From NCBI RefSeq assembly GCF_035712445.1, contig NZ_DASTAT010000097.1:62001-126000 (forward strand): DNA of 64,000 nucleotides, in the 5' to 3' direction. The stretch is from Oligoflexus sp. (lineage in GTDB: Bacteria > Bdellovibrionota_B > Oligoflexia > Oligoflexales > Oligoflexaceae). A model generated the notes under the pieces. That model had not been told where the DNA came from, did not search any database, and saw nothing but the letters and a program-made list of their open reading frames with translations. Positions 24,110 to 34,900 of the stretch are shown in pieces (positions within the stretch are counted from its first letter, which is position 1; each line of letters starts with the position of its first letter). Position numbers and translations under genes: made by a program.

Positions 24110-25090
24110 TCAGGAGGCCGTTTTGTGCGTATTCGACGTGAGCTGCAGGGCTACAACTGTGTTCTTGCCTTGCTCCTTGGCGCGCAGAAGACCATTGTCG
24201 GCTGTTCGCGTCAGCTCTTCCACGTTTTGCATGTTTTTCGAGCTGCCTTCAAAGGTCGCGATGCCCAGCGAGATGGTGACCTGAACGCTGTGATGGCCGT
24301 TATCGTAGCTGCGTTCGGCAACCTTGGCCCGCAAACGGTCCGCCACGATCCAGGCGCCCTGAAGATCGGTTTCGGGCAAGACGATAATGAATTCATCGCC
24401 GCCGTAACGGGCCGCGTAGTCGATGTCGAGGCGGATGGAATCGCTGATCTCCTGGCCGATCTGGGCGATCACATAAGAACCTGTAAGATGATCGTAGGCA
24501 TCATTCACGCGTTTGAAATTATCAATGTCGAGCATGATCATCGACAAAGGTTTCTGATAACGCTCGGCGCGTTTGAATTCGTTCCTGATCTGCCGGGCCA
24601 TGAAACGCATATTGTAGAGTCCGGTCAGCTCGTCGGTGAGCGAAAGCTTTTTCAGGCGTTCATTGGCTCTCTGCAGCTTGGTGTTGACGTCGTTCAGTTC
24701 CTTCATCGTCGAACGGATGCGCAGGGCTGATTTCACGAGGGCTTTGATCTGGAAGATGACCTGGGCTTTGGAGCCGAAGGCATCGGCGCCGAAAAAAAGA
24801 CTCTTTTCGATCGACTCGGGATCCTGGCTCGCGGTGATCATGACGATACCAATATAGTCCTTGAGCGGACGGGTCCTTAAGACTTTGCAGATGTCATAGC
24901 CCGAGATGCCGGGCAGGTTGATGTCAAGGACCACGACATCCGGTTTGAGGTGCTCGATCACGCCGAGCGCTTCGTCCCCCGACAGCAGCGTTTCCAGTTG
25001 AAAACTGCGACCCAGACATTTCTTATAGGTTAGGACGTCCGCAGGGTTATCCTCGACGATCAGAACCACTGGTTTTTCTTTGCTATTCAT
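24110..25090 (-). CDS. Response regulator with GGDEF domain (diguanylate cyclase)
   Basis: A 326-residue protein. Residues 1-125 form a receiver domain with the acidic pocket (IVEDN), phospho-acceptor Asp in VVVLDINLPG and a conserved lysine in FGSK. A coiled coil (about 130-150) leads to a GGDEF domain (about 155-318) with the intact active site RYGGDEF, so it should make cyclic di-GMP on phosphorylation. The inhibitory I-site position that is normally RxxD reads LDID, so product inhibition through this site is probably lost. It begins 36 bases after a large HEPN-like gene on the same strand and is likely co-transcribed with it. Confidence 0.92.
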   Translation of the reverse strand: MNSKEKPVVLIVEDNPADVLTYKKCLGRSFQLETLLSGDEALGVIEHLKPDVVVLDINLPGISGYDICKVLRTRPLKDYIGIVMITASQDPESIEKSLFFGADAFGSKAQVIFQIKALVKSALRIRSTMKELNDVNTKLQRANERLKKLSLTDELTGLYNMRFMARQIRNEFKRAERYQKPLSMIMLDIDNFKRVNDAYDHLTGSYVIAQIGQEISDSIRLDIDYAARYGGDEFIIVLPETDLQGAWIVADRLRAKVAERSYDNGHHSVQVTISLGIATFEGSSKNMQNVEELTRTADNGLLRAKEQGKNTVVALQLTSNTHKTAS

Positions 25091-25126
25091 AGGAGTCTGG
25101 GTTCTCCACCAAGCACGGTTTTGTCA

Positions 25127-27628
25127 TTAGCCAATTTTTCTTATCGAACCCTTGGCTGTCTGCCCTTCCAATCCATCGGAAATGATGAACATCCCTTGAA
25201 TGATGGCGGCCGTACTCTTCCAGATGCTATCGAGATTATTACTGGCGTCCGGGTGAAATCCCTCATGAGCCGCACGGTTACGGAAGTCCTGGAACACGTG
25301 CAGTTCCTTGCAGAAGTGCAGGAGCTGGTCCTGGTTCATGCTCGTGATGTTGAAGAGCTTGCCCAAACCATAGCGGCACTCATGCCGGGAAAAGCAGATG
25401 AAGAAAATGGCAAAGGCCTTCAGGCCGTCCAGGGTGAAACGCTTGCCGGGCCGGAACTGGCAGATGGCCCGCAGCATCTTCCTGAGTTTGAAGCGGCTGA
25501 AGAAAGGAATCGTATTGATGATGGGCAGGTGCTCGATGTAGCCCTCGAAGTCATCCATGGCCGAGGGAATGGGACGGGCATAGCCGATGACATCGAGCTT
25601 GCGCTGCAGGATGCCCTGCTTGATGATGTCGCTGCAGTGCTGCTCGAATTTCTCCCGGAAGCTCAGTTCGAGCGCCTTATACTGCATATCGATCGCGGGG
25701 CTCAGGTCGATCGTGCCGAGGCTGTTGCCGGCCTGCTCAACCTGCAGATGAAAGAACTGAGCGGTTCGAAGCGCGCGTTTGACTTCGCTCGAAAGCTGCT
25801 CATAGCGATCGATTTTCTGCGCCAGCATCTTATCCAGGTCGATGGTCGTCGGCTGCTGCGGCAGGTTCGAGCTGCTGGGGCTCGGTTTGATGTGATCTTC
25901 GACCACCAGGAGGCTTGAGATGGCATCGCGAAGCTCAATCAGCATGCTATCGCGCATCGTGCGATAGTTCAGGTCATTCAGAGCGGAACGCAGCTCGGCC
26001 TGCAGGTGACTCACGTCGAGTTCATGCAGAAGCTGGGTGATTTCCAGCTGCAGGTTTGCGCTGACGTTGGGGCGGGTCAGGAAGGCGACCAGCTCCTGCG
26101 AGGCGCGGACGGTGCCGATGCCCTGCAGCGCGTGAATCACGGAACGCAGCACGGGTTCTTCGGAACTGCGGATGAAATCCAGAAGTTTCAGCGCCGCAGC
26201 ATCCGATCCATGAAAGCGGCCAAGGGTATCGATGAAGCAGATCTGGAACAGATCGGGAGCCTGACGCGCCTTGGTGGACAAGGCTTCGATGCGATCGGGC
26301 GAAGGGTTTTTCCAGGCCGCGATCAAGGACGTCCAGAAATCATCGCCCTTGGGCTCCGCGAGTTTTTTATCATGATAGGCGATGGCGAAGAAGGTGTGAC
26401 GGCTCACGTCCTGCGGCGGGAACTCCTTTTCCCAAAGACCCAGGCCTTTGACTTCTCCTGATTTATCCTTGTTGAAGGCGGCCAGCATCTGCTGACGCTC
26501 TTCGAAGACCTTGCCGAAGACGCTCGTGCCACCGGCTTCCGCGTTTAAAAGAGCTGAATAGCGCGGCAGAAGACTGGTAAGGACTTCCACCGCGTTCGGA
26601 ATCGAGGTCAAAAGTTTTTTCAGATGGTCGAGGACTTTGAGCTGCGCATTGTAATCGAGGAAGGGGCCGACGACGTTGAGCGCCAGGACCAGGACCTCGG
26701 GTCGGGTGTGCGTCAGCAGCATGGTCTGCAGAATCTGCGGCTGCACGCCGGCGAAGAATTCCCAGCTCTGTTCGGCGATGATGGGGAACTTTTTTTCCGC
26801 CAGCTGCTCAAAGAGCCAGCCGAGGATCGGGGCTTCAATATGATGGCGGTCCCAGATGCTCGGCCAGTTCTCAAGGATCGTGGCCTCGTCCTTGGCATCC
26901 GGTTTCCGGCCCACGAGTTTATTCAGAATCGTGAGTTCTTTTTCCCAGCGCTTGCCTTCCTGATTCGCATTCATGAATTGCGACCAGATGCCGCTGAACG
27001 ATTGATTCACCTTCTGCGCTTTGGCCCACTGCGGATCGAAGCGGAAGACATAGGCCAGGAAATAAGGCAGCGTTTTGTCCGCAACGGACGAAGCGTGATA
27101 GCTGCCCTCGATGCCGCGCTTGGCGAAGTTCAGGACGCGATCGGAAGGAACACCGAACTGCAGGGCGCGGAAGCAGAGCAGGGAAATGAAGGCGGCCGAC
27201 ATATCCTCAAGGCCGTCCATGTCCACCAGCTTTTGGATCAGGGGAAATCCACCGCCGAACCAGGCGAGATCCAAAAGGGTATAGCGCATGCGCTGAGGCG
27301 TCAGCGGGGAAAGACTGAGCGGCAGCGTGCGATGCCACATGATGCAGTCGGTGCGCAGAGCCCATTCCCAGAGCGCAGCCGAGGCCACGTTCTGATCCCA
27401 GCGCATGAGCTGGCTCGTCAGATAGTCCTCGAAAGCCAGACGCTGCTTGGCCGAAGTGCTGCGCAGGATCGCGATATGTTCATCAGGATTCAATTTTAAT
27501 TTGAGCAGATCCGCGCTCAATGAAATCGGCATCCACATATTCTTTTCACGCATCGTGTGCAGAATGCGCAGACGATCGTCGGCGTGGGCGCTATGGAGGT
27601 AACTGTCGACCAATTGGGCTTCTTCCAT
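25127..27628 (-). CDS. Large alpha-helical (HEAT-like) protein with C-terminal HEPN-like motif, function unknown
   Basis: An 833-residue soluble protein with no signal peptide or membrane segment. Most of it reads as repeated amphipathic helices. A clear HEAT-like stretch occupies about 490-590 (VLRSVIHALQGIGTVRASQELVAFL and similar), and a predicted coiled coil lies near 610-660. The last 100 residues end in FRNRAAHEGF, an R-N-x3-H arrangement (Arg about 783, His about 788). This matches the Rx4-6H motif of HEPN domains, many of which are RNases in toxin and defence systems and others structural. ATG 27628 is chosen because AGGGAG lies 7 bases upstream; a GTG 8 codons earlier lacks this. It precedes the REC-GGDEF gene by 36 bases. 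No specific function is claimed. Confidence 0.6.
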   Translation of the reverse strand: MEEAQLVDSYLHSAHADDRLRILHTMREKNMWMPISLSADLLKLKLNPDEHIAILRSTSAKQRLAFEDYLTSQLMRWDQNVASAALWEWALRTDCIMWHRTLPLSLSPLTPQRMRYTLLDLAWFGGGFPLIQKLVDMDGLEDMSAAFISLLCFRALQFGVPSDRVLNFAKRGIEGSYHASSVADKTLPYFLAYVFRFDPQWAKAQKVNQSFSGIWSQFMNANQEGKRWEKELTILNKLVGRKPDAKDEATILENWPSIWDRHHIEAPILGWLFEQLAEKKFPIIAEQSWEFFAGVQPQILQTMLLTHTRPEVLVLALNVVGPFLDYNAQLKVLDHLKKLLTSIPNAVEVLTSLLPRYSALLNAEAGGTSVFGKVFEERQQMLAAFNKDKSGEVKGLGLWEKEFPPQDVSRHTFFAIAYHDKKLAEPKGDDFWTSLIAAWKNPSPDRIEALSTKARQAPDLFQICFIDTLGRFHGSDAAALKLLDFIRSSEEPVLRSVIHALQGIGTVRASQELVAFLTRPNVSANLQLEITQLLHELDVSHLQAELRSALNDLNYRTMRDSMLIELRDAISSLLVVEDHIKPSPSSSNLPQQPTTIDLDKMLAQKIDRYEQLSSEVKRALRTAQFFHLQVEQAGNSLGTIDLSPAIDMQYKALELSFREKFEQHCSDIIKQGILQRKLDVIGYARPIPSAMDDFEGYIEHLPIINTIPFFSRFKLRKMLRAICQFRPGKRFTLDGLKAFAIFFICFSRHECRYGLGKLFNITSMNQDQLLHFCKELHVFQDFRNRAAHEGFHPDASNNLDSIWKSTAAIIQGMFIISDGLEGQTAKGSIRKIG

Positions 27629-27720
27629 CGGAGAACTCCCTGTCCGTGACACGGCTGAATACTATACAGTGCGGCTCCATCCATCTTATCATGAAAATAT
27701 AGCTCCATTAAGGGTGGCAT

Positions 27721-28740
27721 ATGGAATTCCCGCAACTCCCGCGCCTCATGATTGGCCTTGTGCTGCTCCTGGGATCTCCGGCTCTCCCGGCTTTGGCTGG
27801 AGACAAAAAAACGGCCCTGACGCTGCCGTTTGACCAGCTTAGGCATTTTCAGGTTTCGCTGGAAAATGGCCTCTTCGCTGTGCATCGTGATAAGGATCTG
27901 GTTTTAACCAGTGGCCGAAGTGGAAAGTTTTATATCTTGTCCCAATATGATGAGAACGCCAAGGAACAGGACCTGGGCTTTGGCAGTCTGCACACACCCA
28001 CTGATAGAAGTGAGCGCGTGCCCTTTCCCGAGAAGGAAGGGGAAAAACGCATCCGCGGGATACTGCCGCTTGGCTCCCTTTTGTTTTTCCTGGATGCGAG
28101 GGCGAGGCAGTTTGCGATTTGGCAGAAGGAGAAGAAGATCTGGCTCCGACCTGCGGATATCGTTTTGGATCTGGTGCGGCCTCCCAGTGATCCGCGCGGC
28201 GAACCCACACGAAGCGAAGTGGCGGAGTTGAGGCAGGGCTTTACGCGCTCTTTCAATAAAGTTCAATTGGACAACAATGAGCTCTTTGGAGGCATTACGG
28301 CTCTCCCCACATTCTGGAAGGATAGGGATAAAAGTCAGTTTTTACTGCTGCTTCGCGTGCCAGGCACACCTTTGATGACGGTCCGTTGCCAGGGACGCAC
28401 CATGGGCAACTGCCAGGCGATGCGTGCCTGCTTTGTGCACGGACTGCCGAGCCATCTGGTCGAGGAACTTTATGGACTCGCTGTGGATCCTGTGCGCAAG
28501 GAACTGCTGATCGGCAGTCCTGGTGAGCGCAGGATTATGCGCTTCAAAGCGCCCAGCTGCTATCATATTGCTCATCTCAAGGATCAGGACGACATCGGAT
28601 TGCCTGAGCAGCTGAAAGATCTTAGCAATCTCTTCGTGGATGAGGGTCGCAATCTTTGGCTCACAACTCAGAGGCCCGATCTTTATAAAAGCGGTTCACT
28701 TTTTCGCTTCGATGCCAAGGTGTGGGCTCCATCGCCTTGA
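27721..28740 (+). CDS. Secreted protein of unknown function, possible beta-propeller
   Basis: A 339-residue protein with a signal peptide (about 1-26, ending PALAG). The rest is beta-rich with recurrent segments such as DLVLTSGRSGKFYIL, GLAVDPVRKELLIGSPGERRIMRF and NLFVDEGRNLWLTTQ. These recall the blades of NHL- or SMP-30-like propellers. Four cysteines around residues 225-240 and 280 may form disulphides. No catalytic motif is recognised. AAGGGTGG precedes the ATG. It is divergent from the HEPN-like gene and is followed by a 284-base gap. Confidence 0.6.
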   Translation: MEFPQLPRLMIGLVLLLGSPALPALAGDKKTALTLPFDQLRHFQVSLENGLFAVHRDKDLVLTSGRSGKFYILSQYDENAKEQDLGFGSLHTPTDRSERVPFPEKEGEKRIRGILPLGSLLFFLDARARQFAIWQKEKKIWLRPADIVLDLVRPPSDPRGEPTRSEVAELRQGFTRSFNKVQLDNNELFGGITALPTFWKDRDKSQFLLLLRVPGTPLMTVRCQGRTMGNCQAMRACFVHGLPSHLVEELYGLAVDPVRKELLIGSPGERRIMRFKAPSCYHIAHLKDQDDIGLPEQLKDLSNLFVDEGRNLWLTTQRPDLYKSGSLFRFDAKVWAPSP

Positions 28741-28959
28741 ACCCCAGAATCCAAGCGAAAGAGCTGAGCTGATCCTGAGGTCCATTTGAAATTTCTCAAG
28801 CGAATGAATGATTTGCCCATGAATTTGATCTTGCAATGGTTGAGCGGATCTGCTCTACTGAACCCATAAATCAAAAAAAATATCCAGCTTGGTACGCTGC
28901 GAGCGTGACCTTTATGGTCTTGTGGTGTGGGGCGAAGGATGGGGGACTTCGGGTCCGGT

Positions 28960-28982
28960 CTCTTTCTCGATAGGAGAAAGAG
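28960..28982 (-). terminator. Hairpin downstream of tamA
   Basis: CTCTTTCTC (28960-28968) pairs exactly with GAGAAAGAG (28974-28982) around a 5-base loop. It lies about 43 bases after the tamA stop on the minus strand, inside the 284-base gap before the convergent secreted-protein gene. No U-run follows, so it may be a processing or protective hairpin. The rest of the gap holds nothing I can support. Confidence 0.4.
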
Positions 28983-29024
28983 GCCAGGCCTGCAGGTGAG
29001 CGGGGGACTTGCGTGCTCCGTTGA

Positions 29025-31943
29025 TCAGAAGGTGGCGCCCACGTTGATCCCGATCACAGCGCCGCGCAGTTGCCGGTAATTGCTGTTGCCGCGCGGATAG
29101 GGGCAATCTTCGGCATTGTTGAGGCAGCGCCGCCACGGCCAGCCCACCGAGATATTCGCGGAACCCAGCGGCGTGAGCATATTGCCGGAAATGCCATAGG
29201 ACAGATAGTTCTTCGTCCAAAGGTACTGCGGATGACGGAACAGATCGTCGAGTTGATAAGGCTCGTTGTCGTAAAGTTCAGGCGGCGTGACTTCACCTTC
29301 GGCGGGTGAGTTGGCAAAGTTCTGGCGAATCAGGCGCTCTTCCGTCGGCGAGAAAAAGCTGTTGTTGGCATCGAAAAAGCTCGTGAGCGCGAAGGTGTCC
29401 TGGATCAGCTGATAGCGAAATTCGAGACGCTGCGAAGCCCGGCGCGAACCCCCATAAAAGTTGTCCGTTTTCTTGCCGTCTTCGGTGTAGGTCAGCACCG
29501 GGCCCAGGCTGTTTTCGCGAAAACCGCGATTGGTATCCGGTCCTCCGCTCAGAAGACGTTCGGATGTGGGAAGGACGTTCGGGGCATCGCGACGCTTGAT
29601 ATTATTGTAGCTCGTGTAACTCGTCCCCACCGCCATCACGAAATTCTCGAAGAGTTCATGATAGACGTTGAAGCTGAACGCCCACTTATTGTATTTGATA
29701 TCACCACCGAACACAAAATCAGCAAGACTGACTTCAGTGGAAAGACGGAAACCCTTCGTCGGCCAGCCGAGATTGTTACGACCATCGGTCACATGCCTGA
29801 GGCCGATTTCACGAACCTGAAGGATCCCTGATTCAGTAAGCGTGGCCCGCTTAACGCCTTCCTCGGCTTCGACGCTGACTTCCTTATAAAGAGTGAATAG
29901 AGACAAATCGGTGCGCGGAAGGAAACCGCGCAGACGGTGACTGGCGATCGCTTCCGCAGCCCGACTGACTTCCCATGAGGTGTCACGGGCCATCCCTTTA
30001 TGGTTGAAGGTCAGCGTGCCATCGACGGGATAATCGAAAAGCCAGGGTTCGATATAGCCGACGCCCACGTAACGACCGAGAAGAGTCTTATCAGCCAGCG
30101 GCGTCTGCGTTTTCTCTTCGTTCAGAGTACCCTTGCTGAAGATCTTACGACCGCGGCCCCCGATATTGTTGTAGGCGCTTTCAATGGAAAAACGCATGCC
30201 ATCATTCAAACTCCAACCTGGACCGAAGCTGACTGTTCCCGAGCGGGCTTCTCTTACGATCACGGTATAGGGAACCGCGTGATCCCCTGAGCTGGCCGTG
30301 CTTTCACTGGGTGTAATGCTCACGGAGCTGAAGAGTCCGAGGTCGACCAGGGCCTGGCGGCTTTCCTCGACCTGCGCGGGGTCAAACCAGCTGCCGGGGG
30401 TGAAACGAATTTCCCGGCGCACGACGTCTTCATCAGTTTTCACAAGGCCGCGGATCGTGATGTCGCCGAATTTGGAACGGGGTCCTTCGCGCACATTCAG
30501 GATGACTTTGGTTTCGATATCCCGGAACTGACGATTCTGCACCAGTTCCAGATTCATTTCGACCTGCAGGTAACCAAGGTTACGATAGGCCTGGCGCATG
30601 GCCTTTTCAAAATCGATCAGATGCTGCCACGCCAGCGGCTCTTTGTCATCGACATTGAGCATCGCTTCGATATCATCAGTCGGCAGGGCCCGGTTGCCGG
30701 TCACGACCATCCCATCGAAAAGCCTTCTTTTACCCTCTTTGACGACATATACCAGCTTCACTTCGCCGGTCGCGGGGTTTTTGATGACGCGGGGATCGAA
30801 GACTTTCGCATCCCAAAAACCACGTTCCTTATAGACACCCTGCAAGGCTTCGCGGGCTTTTTGCGTCAGATCCTGGCTGAAGATGGGCCGGTTGCTTAAG
30901 CCAGCCGTGAGTCCCATGACATCGGTGGCCTCTTCCTGAGTCAGAGCTGTCAGGCCTTCGAACTGCACTTCGGTGACGAGATATTCAGGGCCGGGGCGGA
31001 CATCGAATTGATATTCAATAGTCTCTGCATCGGGTGTGCGCGGGGGCAGCTGGCGAATTTCGACGTCATCATAGCCCTGGGCCTTATACTGGCGCGTGAT
31101 TTCCGAGGCCATGGCATCGGGATCGGTGATGGAAGGATCCACGGCATTCAGATCATCACCGAAAATCGCCGAGACGAGTCCCGCGGATTTGATGGGGCTA
31201 TTGATGCGAACCTGAATCTTCTTTCCCAGCGTGCCCATGATCTTGATGGTCGCAGTATTGGTCGCGGGATCAAAGATGATTTCAGGGCTTTGGATGCGCT
31301 GCTGATTGTATCCGGCTTCGACCAGCTCGGTCTCAAGTTCGATGAGCCGGCTACGGATTTCATCCACCTCGCAGTACATGCCTATTTCATAGGGGTTTTC
31401 AATCCCGGGAGGCAAGCGGAAGCCATAGTCGATATGCTTGATGGTGCAGGGATAGTCTTCATCAATCGCCGCCTCATAGAGGATACCGCCCCGATGCGGA
31501 CGCTGCGCGATCTGCACTTTGGCCAGATAATAGCCGTGATCCTTCAGGACTTTGAAGATTTCATCGCTCAGCTGCTTTCTGACTTCCTGGGATGCTGTGT
31601 TGCCCACATACTTACTGACTTTGCTTTCGACGGCGAGGCGGATGCTGCGGGTCAAACTATAGATGCGCACTTCGCTGACAGTATCCGCCGTCACGAGCTT
31701 GATGACGATGCGCTCGCCTTCATCCTCGGCGGTGACCTCGGCCATGGGTTCGGCCAGGTTGATGGCCTTCAGAAGATTGCTGAGGTCCTCGGGGGTTTTG
31801 ATGTCGGGAAAATTCCTGCGCAGTTCGTCTTCATTCAAACGCTGAGGCCGGGCTCCGGGCGCGAAATCCCAGGGCTTCGCGAGGCCGGGAAGGGCCAGGA
31901 GGCTTAAGATCAGGCTGAGGCTCATCAGAGCAAAAAATCGCAA
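29025..31943 (-). CDS. tamA: BamA/TamA-family outer-membrane assembly protein
   Basis: A 972-residue Omp85 protein. A signal peptide comes first, then several POTRA-like domains to about residue 610 (for example LVTEVQFEGLTALTQEE, MVVTGNRALPTDDIEAML and FGDITIRGLVKTDEDVVRREI). The C-terminal 16-strand barrel contains the family L6 motif in TNRGFREN. It is longer than E. coli TamA (three POTRA domains), implying extra N-terminal domains. The start TTG 31943 is supported by TAAGGAGG 5 bases upstream; that site includes the tamB stop codon. It partners with TamB, encoded just upstream, to insert proteins or move lipids to the outer membrane. I chose TamA over BamA because of the tamB partner. 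Confidence 0.85.
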   Translation of the reverse strand: MRFFALMSLSLILSLLALPGLAKPWDFAPGARPQRLNEDELRRNFPDIKTPEDLSNLLKAINLAEPMAEVTAEDEGERIVIKLVTADTVSEVRIYSLTRSIRLAVESKVSKYVGNTASQEVRKQLSDEIFKVLKDHGYYLAKVQIAQRPHRGGILYEAAIDEDYPCTIKHIDYGFRLPPGIENPYEIGMYCEVDEIRSRLIELETELVEAGYNQQRIQSPEIIFDPATNTATIKIMGTLGKKIQVRINSPIKSAGLVSAIFGDDLNAVDPSITDPDAMASEITRQYKAQGYDDVEIRQLPPRTPDAETIEYQFDVRPGPEYLVTEVQFEGLTALTQEEATDVMGLTAGLSNRPIFSQDLTQKAREALQGVYKERGFWDAKVFDPRVIKNPATGEVKLVYVVKEGKRRLFDGMVVTGNRALPTDDIEAMLNVDDKEPLAWQHLIDFEKAMRQAYRNLGYLQVEMNLELVQNRQFRDIETKVILNVREGPRSKFGDITIRGLVKTDEDVVRREIRFTPGSWFDPAQVEESRQALVDLGLFSSVSITPSESTASSGDHAVPYTVIVREARSGTVSFGPGWSLNDGMRFSIESAYNNIGGRGRKIFSKGTLNEEKTQTPLADKTLLGRYVGVGYIEPWLFDYPVDGTLTFNHKGMARDTSWEVSRAAEAIASHRLRGFLPRTDLSLFTLYKEVSVEAEEGVKRATLTESGILQVREIGLRHVTDGRNNLGWPTKGFRLSTEVSLADFVFGGDIKYNKWAFSFNVYHELFENFVMAVGTSYTSYNNIKRRDAPNVLPTSERLLSGGPDTNRGFRENSLGPVLTYTEDGKKTDNFYGGSRRASQRLEFRYQLIQDTFALTSFFDANNSFFSPTEERLIRQNFANSPAEGEVTPPELYDNEPYQLDDLFRHPQYLWTKNYLSYGISGNMLTPLGSANISVGWPWRRCLNNAEDCPYPRGNSNYRQLRGAVIGINVGATF

Positions 31944-31953
31944 GCGCCCCTCC

Positions 31954-34900
31954 TTAGTCGAAGCCAAAACGGAATTTTAGATCAAAACCCGAGTCGGCTG
32001 GAAGGGCCTTCTGATCATTTGTCTGCCGGTTCGTCGTTTGGTCCAAGCTGCCGGAAACCGTGATGCCTTCGTGCAGCACGTATTCCAGTGAGACCTTGGT
32101 GTTCGCGGCGTCGTCCACCTGCAGGACGGCGCTGATATTTTCGCCCAGGCGTATAGGAAAGTTGATGCGGGTCACCGGACGCTGGCCCGATTCCGGCAGA
32201 TACGAGTCAAAATACACTTCCCGGATGACTGTCTGTCCTGACATGTCAAAGAGTTTTTCGATCGGTTCCTCGGCAAAGGCCGCAAAGAAACTCACAAGCT
32301 CATTGATCGAAGCGCTTTCCGCGCTTTGAGCCGTCGTTTTGTTGACCTGATCAGGAATGCGGCCGGTACTGATGAGAATCAGGATATCAAGGTTACTGAT
32401 GGGCGAGCCGTCATCCCGCAGAGCCGGATCAATGCTCAGCTGGATGCGCGGCGTTTTCAGACTGCCATCGACCATGACTTCGACCTTATAGGGATTCACC
32501 GTCGCTTCACCGATGATATCGAGTCGTGGATTCGGAGGCGACACGGCCTCATCGAAGGAAATGACAGCCTGAGTGATCTTGAAGGTACGGCGGTAGTTGA
32601 AAGTGCCCCGCTCGGCTATGATCTGGCCCAAAAGCAGGGGCTGCACGTCCGTGCCGCGGACGCGCATGTCGGCGGACAGCACGGCTTCAAGGCTTTTGTT
32701 TTTGATGGTGATGGAGCTGTCTGCCACGACGCCGATATCGAGATTGACGAAAGGCGTTTGCTCGACGCCGCCAGCGGCCGATGAACTGAGCCTTGTTTCA
32801 TAGAGCGAGGCGACGATCTGCTTTCTTAAATCAAAGTTGCCGATGGACTGGAGACGGTCGATTTCCAGATTGCCGCTCAGATTGAGAGGAAGCTTATGGC
32901 CCGTGACGGCCAGGTTTCCACTCAGGGTCAGGTCCGCGGATTTTAGGACGGGAACCGTGAGTCGATTGAATTCCATGCGATCGAGTTCAATGTTGAGTTT
33001 GGACGCATTCGAGGGGCTATCGTTGAAACTGAGCTGGCCCGATACGGTCATGCTGCCTTCACGTCCTTTGTTGGCCTTGAACTTATTGACGATCACGCGG
33101 TCGTCTTTGATCTCAACGTCCATGGCTATGCTGGTCAGCGCCGGTCCATAGTCGACAAGGCCGATGGAGACCGGATGCCAGTCTTTGACATTGAAGGGAT
33201 CCAGGCGCTTTTCCCGCAGTTTGATGGACAGATCCGGCTTGCTCAAGGCGCCACGCAGATAGCCATCGATCAGGACTTCACCGCGCGCGGTTTCCACGAC
33301 GTTGCTGAAGTTTTTCAGTATATCGAGTTTCACCGAACCATGGACCGAAAGATCCAGCTGATTCGGCAGGCGATTGTTCCCGGATTCAAAGCTGAGATCG
33401 AAGTATTCACCCTGAAGTTTGAGCGGCCTCTTGTCCGCCAGGAGCCAGCCCTGGGGGCTGATCTTCAACTTGATCGGCTCGTCGCTGTTGAGTTCCACCG
33501 ATGAGGTGCGGCTGCCGAGGTTGCGAAAGAGTTTGGAACGGACGCGACTCAGCACCAGATCCCCTTTCGATCCCCAGAAATTGCTGAGTTCCCCTTGCAT
33601 GGTCCATTCAGCGGTGAGGTAGGCGAAGTTTCGCGGATCCTCGGCAAAGAACTGGCCGATGAGGGCACGAATATCCATCTGGTTGAAATAGAAGTACCAG
33701 TCGTAAGGCATCGAGGCCTTGCCGAAGTCGATATTGAGGCGCCCGACCAGAGCATTTCCTGAATGCCGCAGCTCGGGGATATGAAGTTTCCAGCCATCGA
33801 CGAAGCCGGAAAGATTGAACGAGGAAATCGGAATGCCCCAGACATAGGGCTGTTCCAGGGAGCCTTCCACCTTGCCCTGCAGATGATCGATCGGGCCCTC
33901 CAGATCGGCTTCCAGCTGAATCTGTCCGCCGAATTTTTGTTCGGCGAAGAAGCTTCCGATATAAGGAAGACTTGTGAGGTGATTGATCTCCTGCGCGACT
34001 TCATTGGTGCGATAGTTATTCAGATTCTGATTGATGGTTTTGATGCTGATCCGCACGCGATCCGCAGGGCGAATCCCGAGCTCATGCAGGACATGCTCGC
34101 GGCTGGTCGGCCCTCCGCGTCTTTGGATGTCGAACGTCGCGCGGGCTTCGAGCTGATCAAGACGCGCATAGGCTTTGGAGAGCGACCAGTTTTTTTCATC
34201 ACTGCTGATCGTGCCGGCCGCTTCGCTCAAAAGCTCCTCGTCCCCCAGGGTCAGCTCGCTCACGGTGAAATCAAGGTCGCCGCGCCAGGCAAAAGGTTGC
34301 AGCAGGGGGCCACTGATGGAACCACGCAGGGAAGGAAATCCGAAGCTGAGATTGTCGATCTGAAAGGATTGCTTCAGACCTTCCGCAATGAAATTCGACG
34401 GAATTTTCTGCGCGTTCACCTGGGCTTTGAAGTTGAATGGGGCGGCGATTTCCATTTCAAAGCCATCGACGGCCAGCGCGCCCCGCTCGGCAAGGCCGGC
34501 GTAAAGATCGTCCACATGCAGAAGATTCCGGTTGATGTCGAGCTTATAGGACGATTCCAGCTGCTTCAGATCAAAACCGCCGACCACAAGATTCTGACCG
34601 CTGGCGTTGCCGCCTATGATGAGATGATTATAGGGGCCTTTGATGCGGGTCTGAACTTTGGCCACGCCCTTGGCCGGCAGCTTGGTAAAATGTTCGAGCA
34701 GCGCCGTGTCGAGGCCGGGTGAATCCACGGTGAAGTCCATGCCCTTTTCGTTGTTGAAAAAGAACCTGCCGCCCAGCTTCACCGGCGAGCCGCCTTCCGC
34801 GGGAATATCCTGATCGCGTCGCAGCGATTTCCAGCACTGGCCATCGCCTTCCTTGATGGTCAAGGCATCGGCATTGATCAGGAGCGAGGTTTGGATGAGG

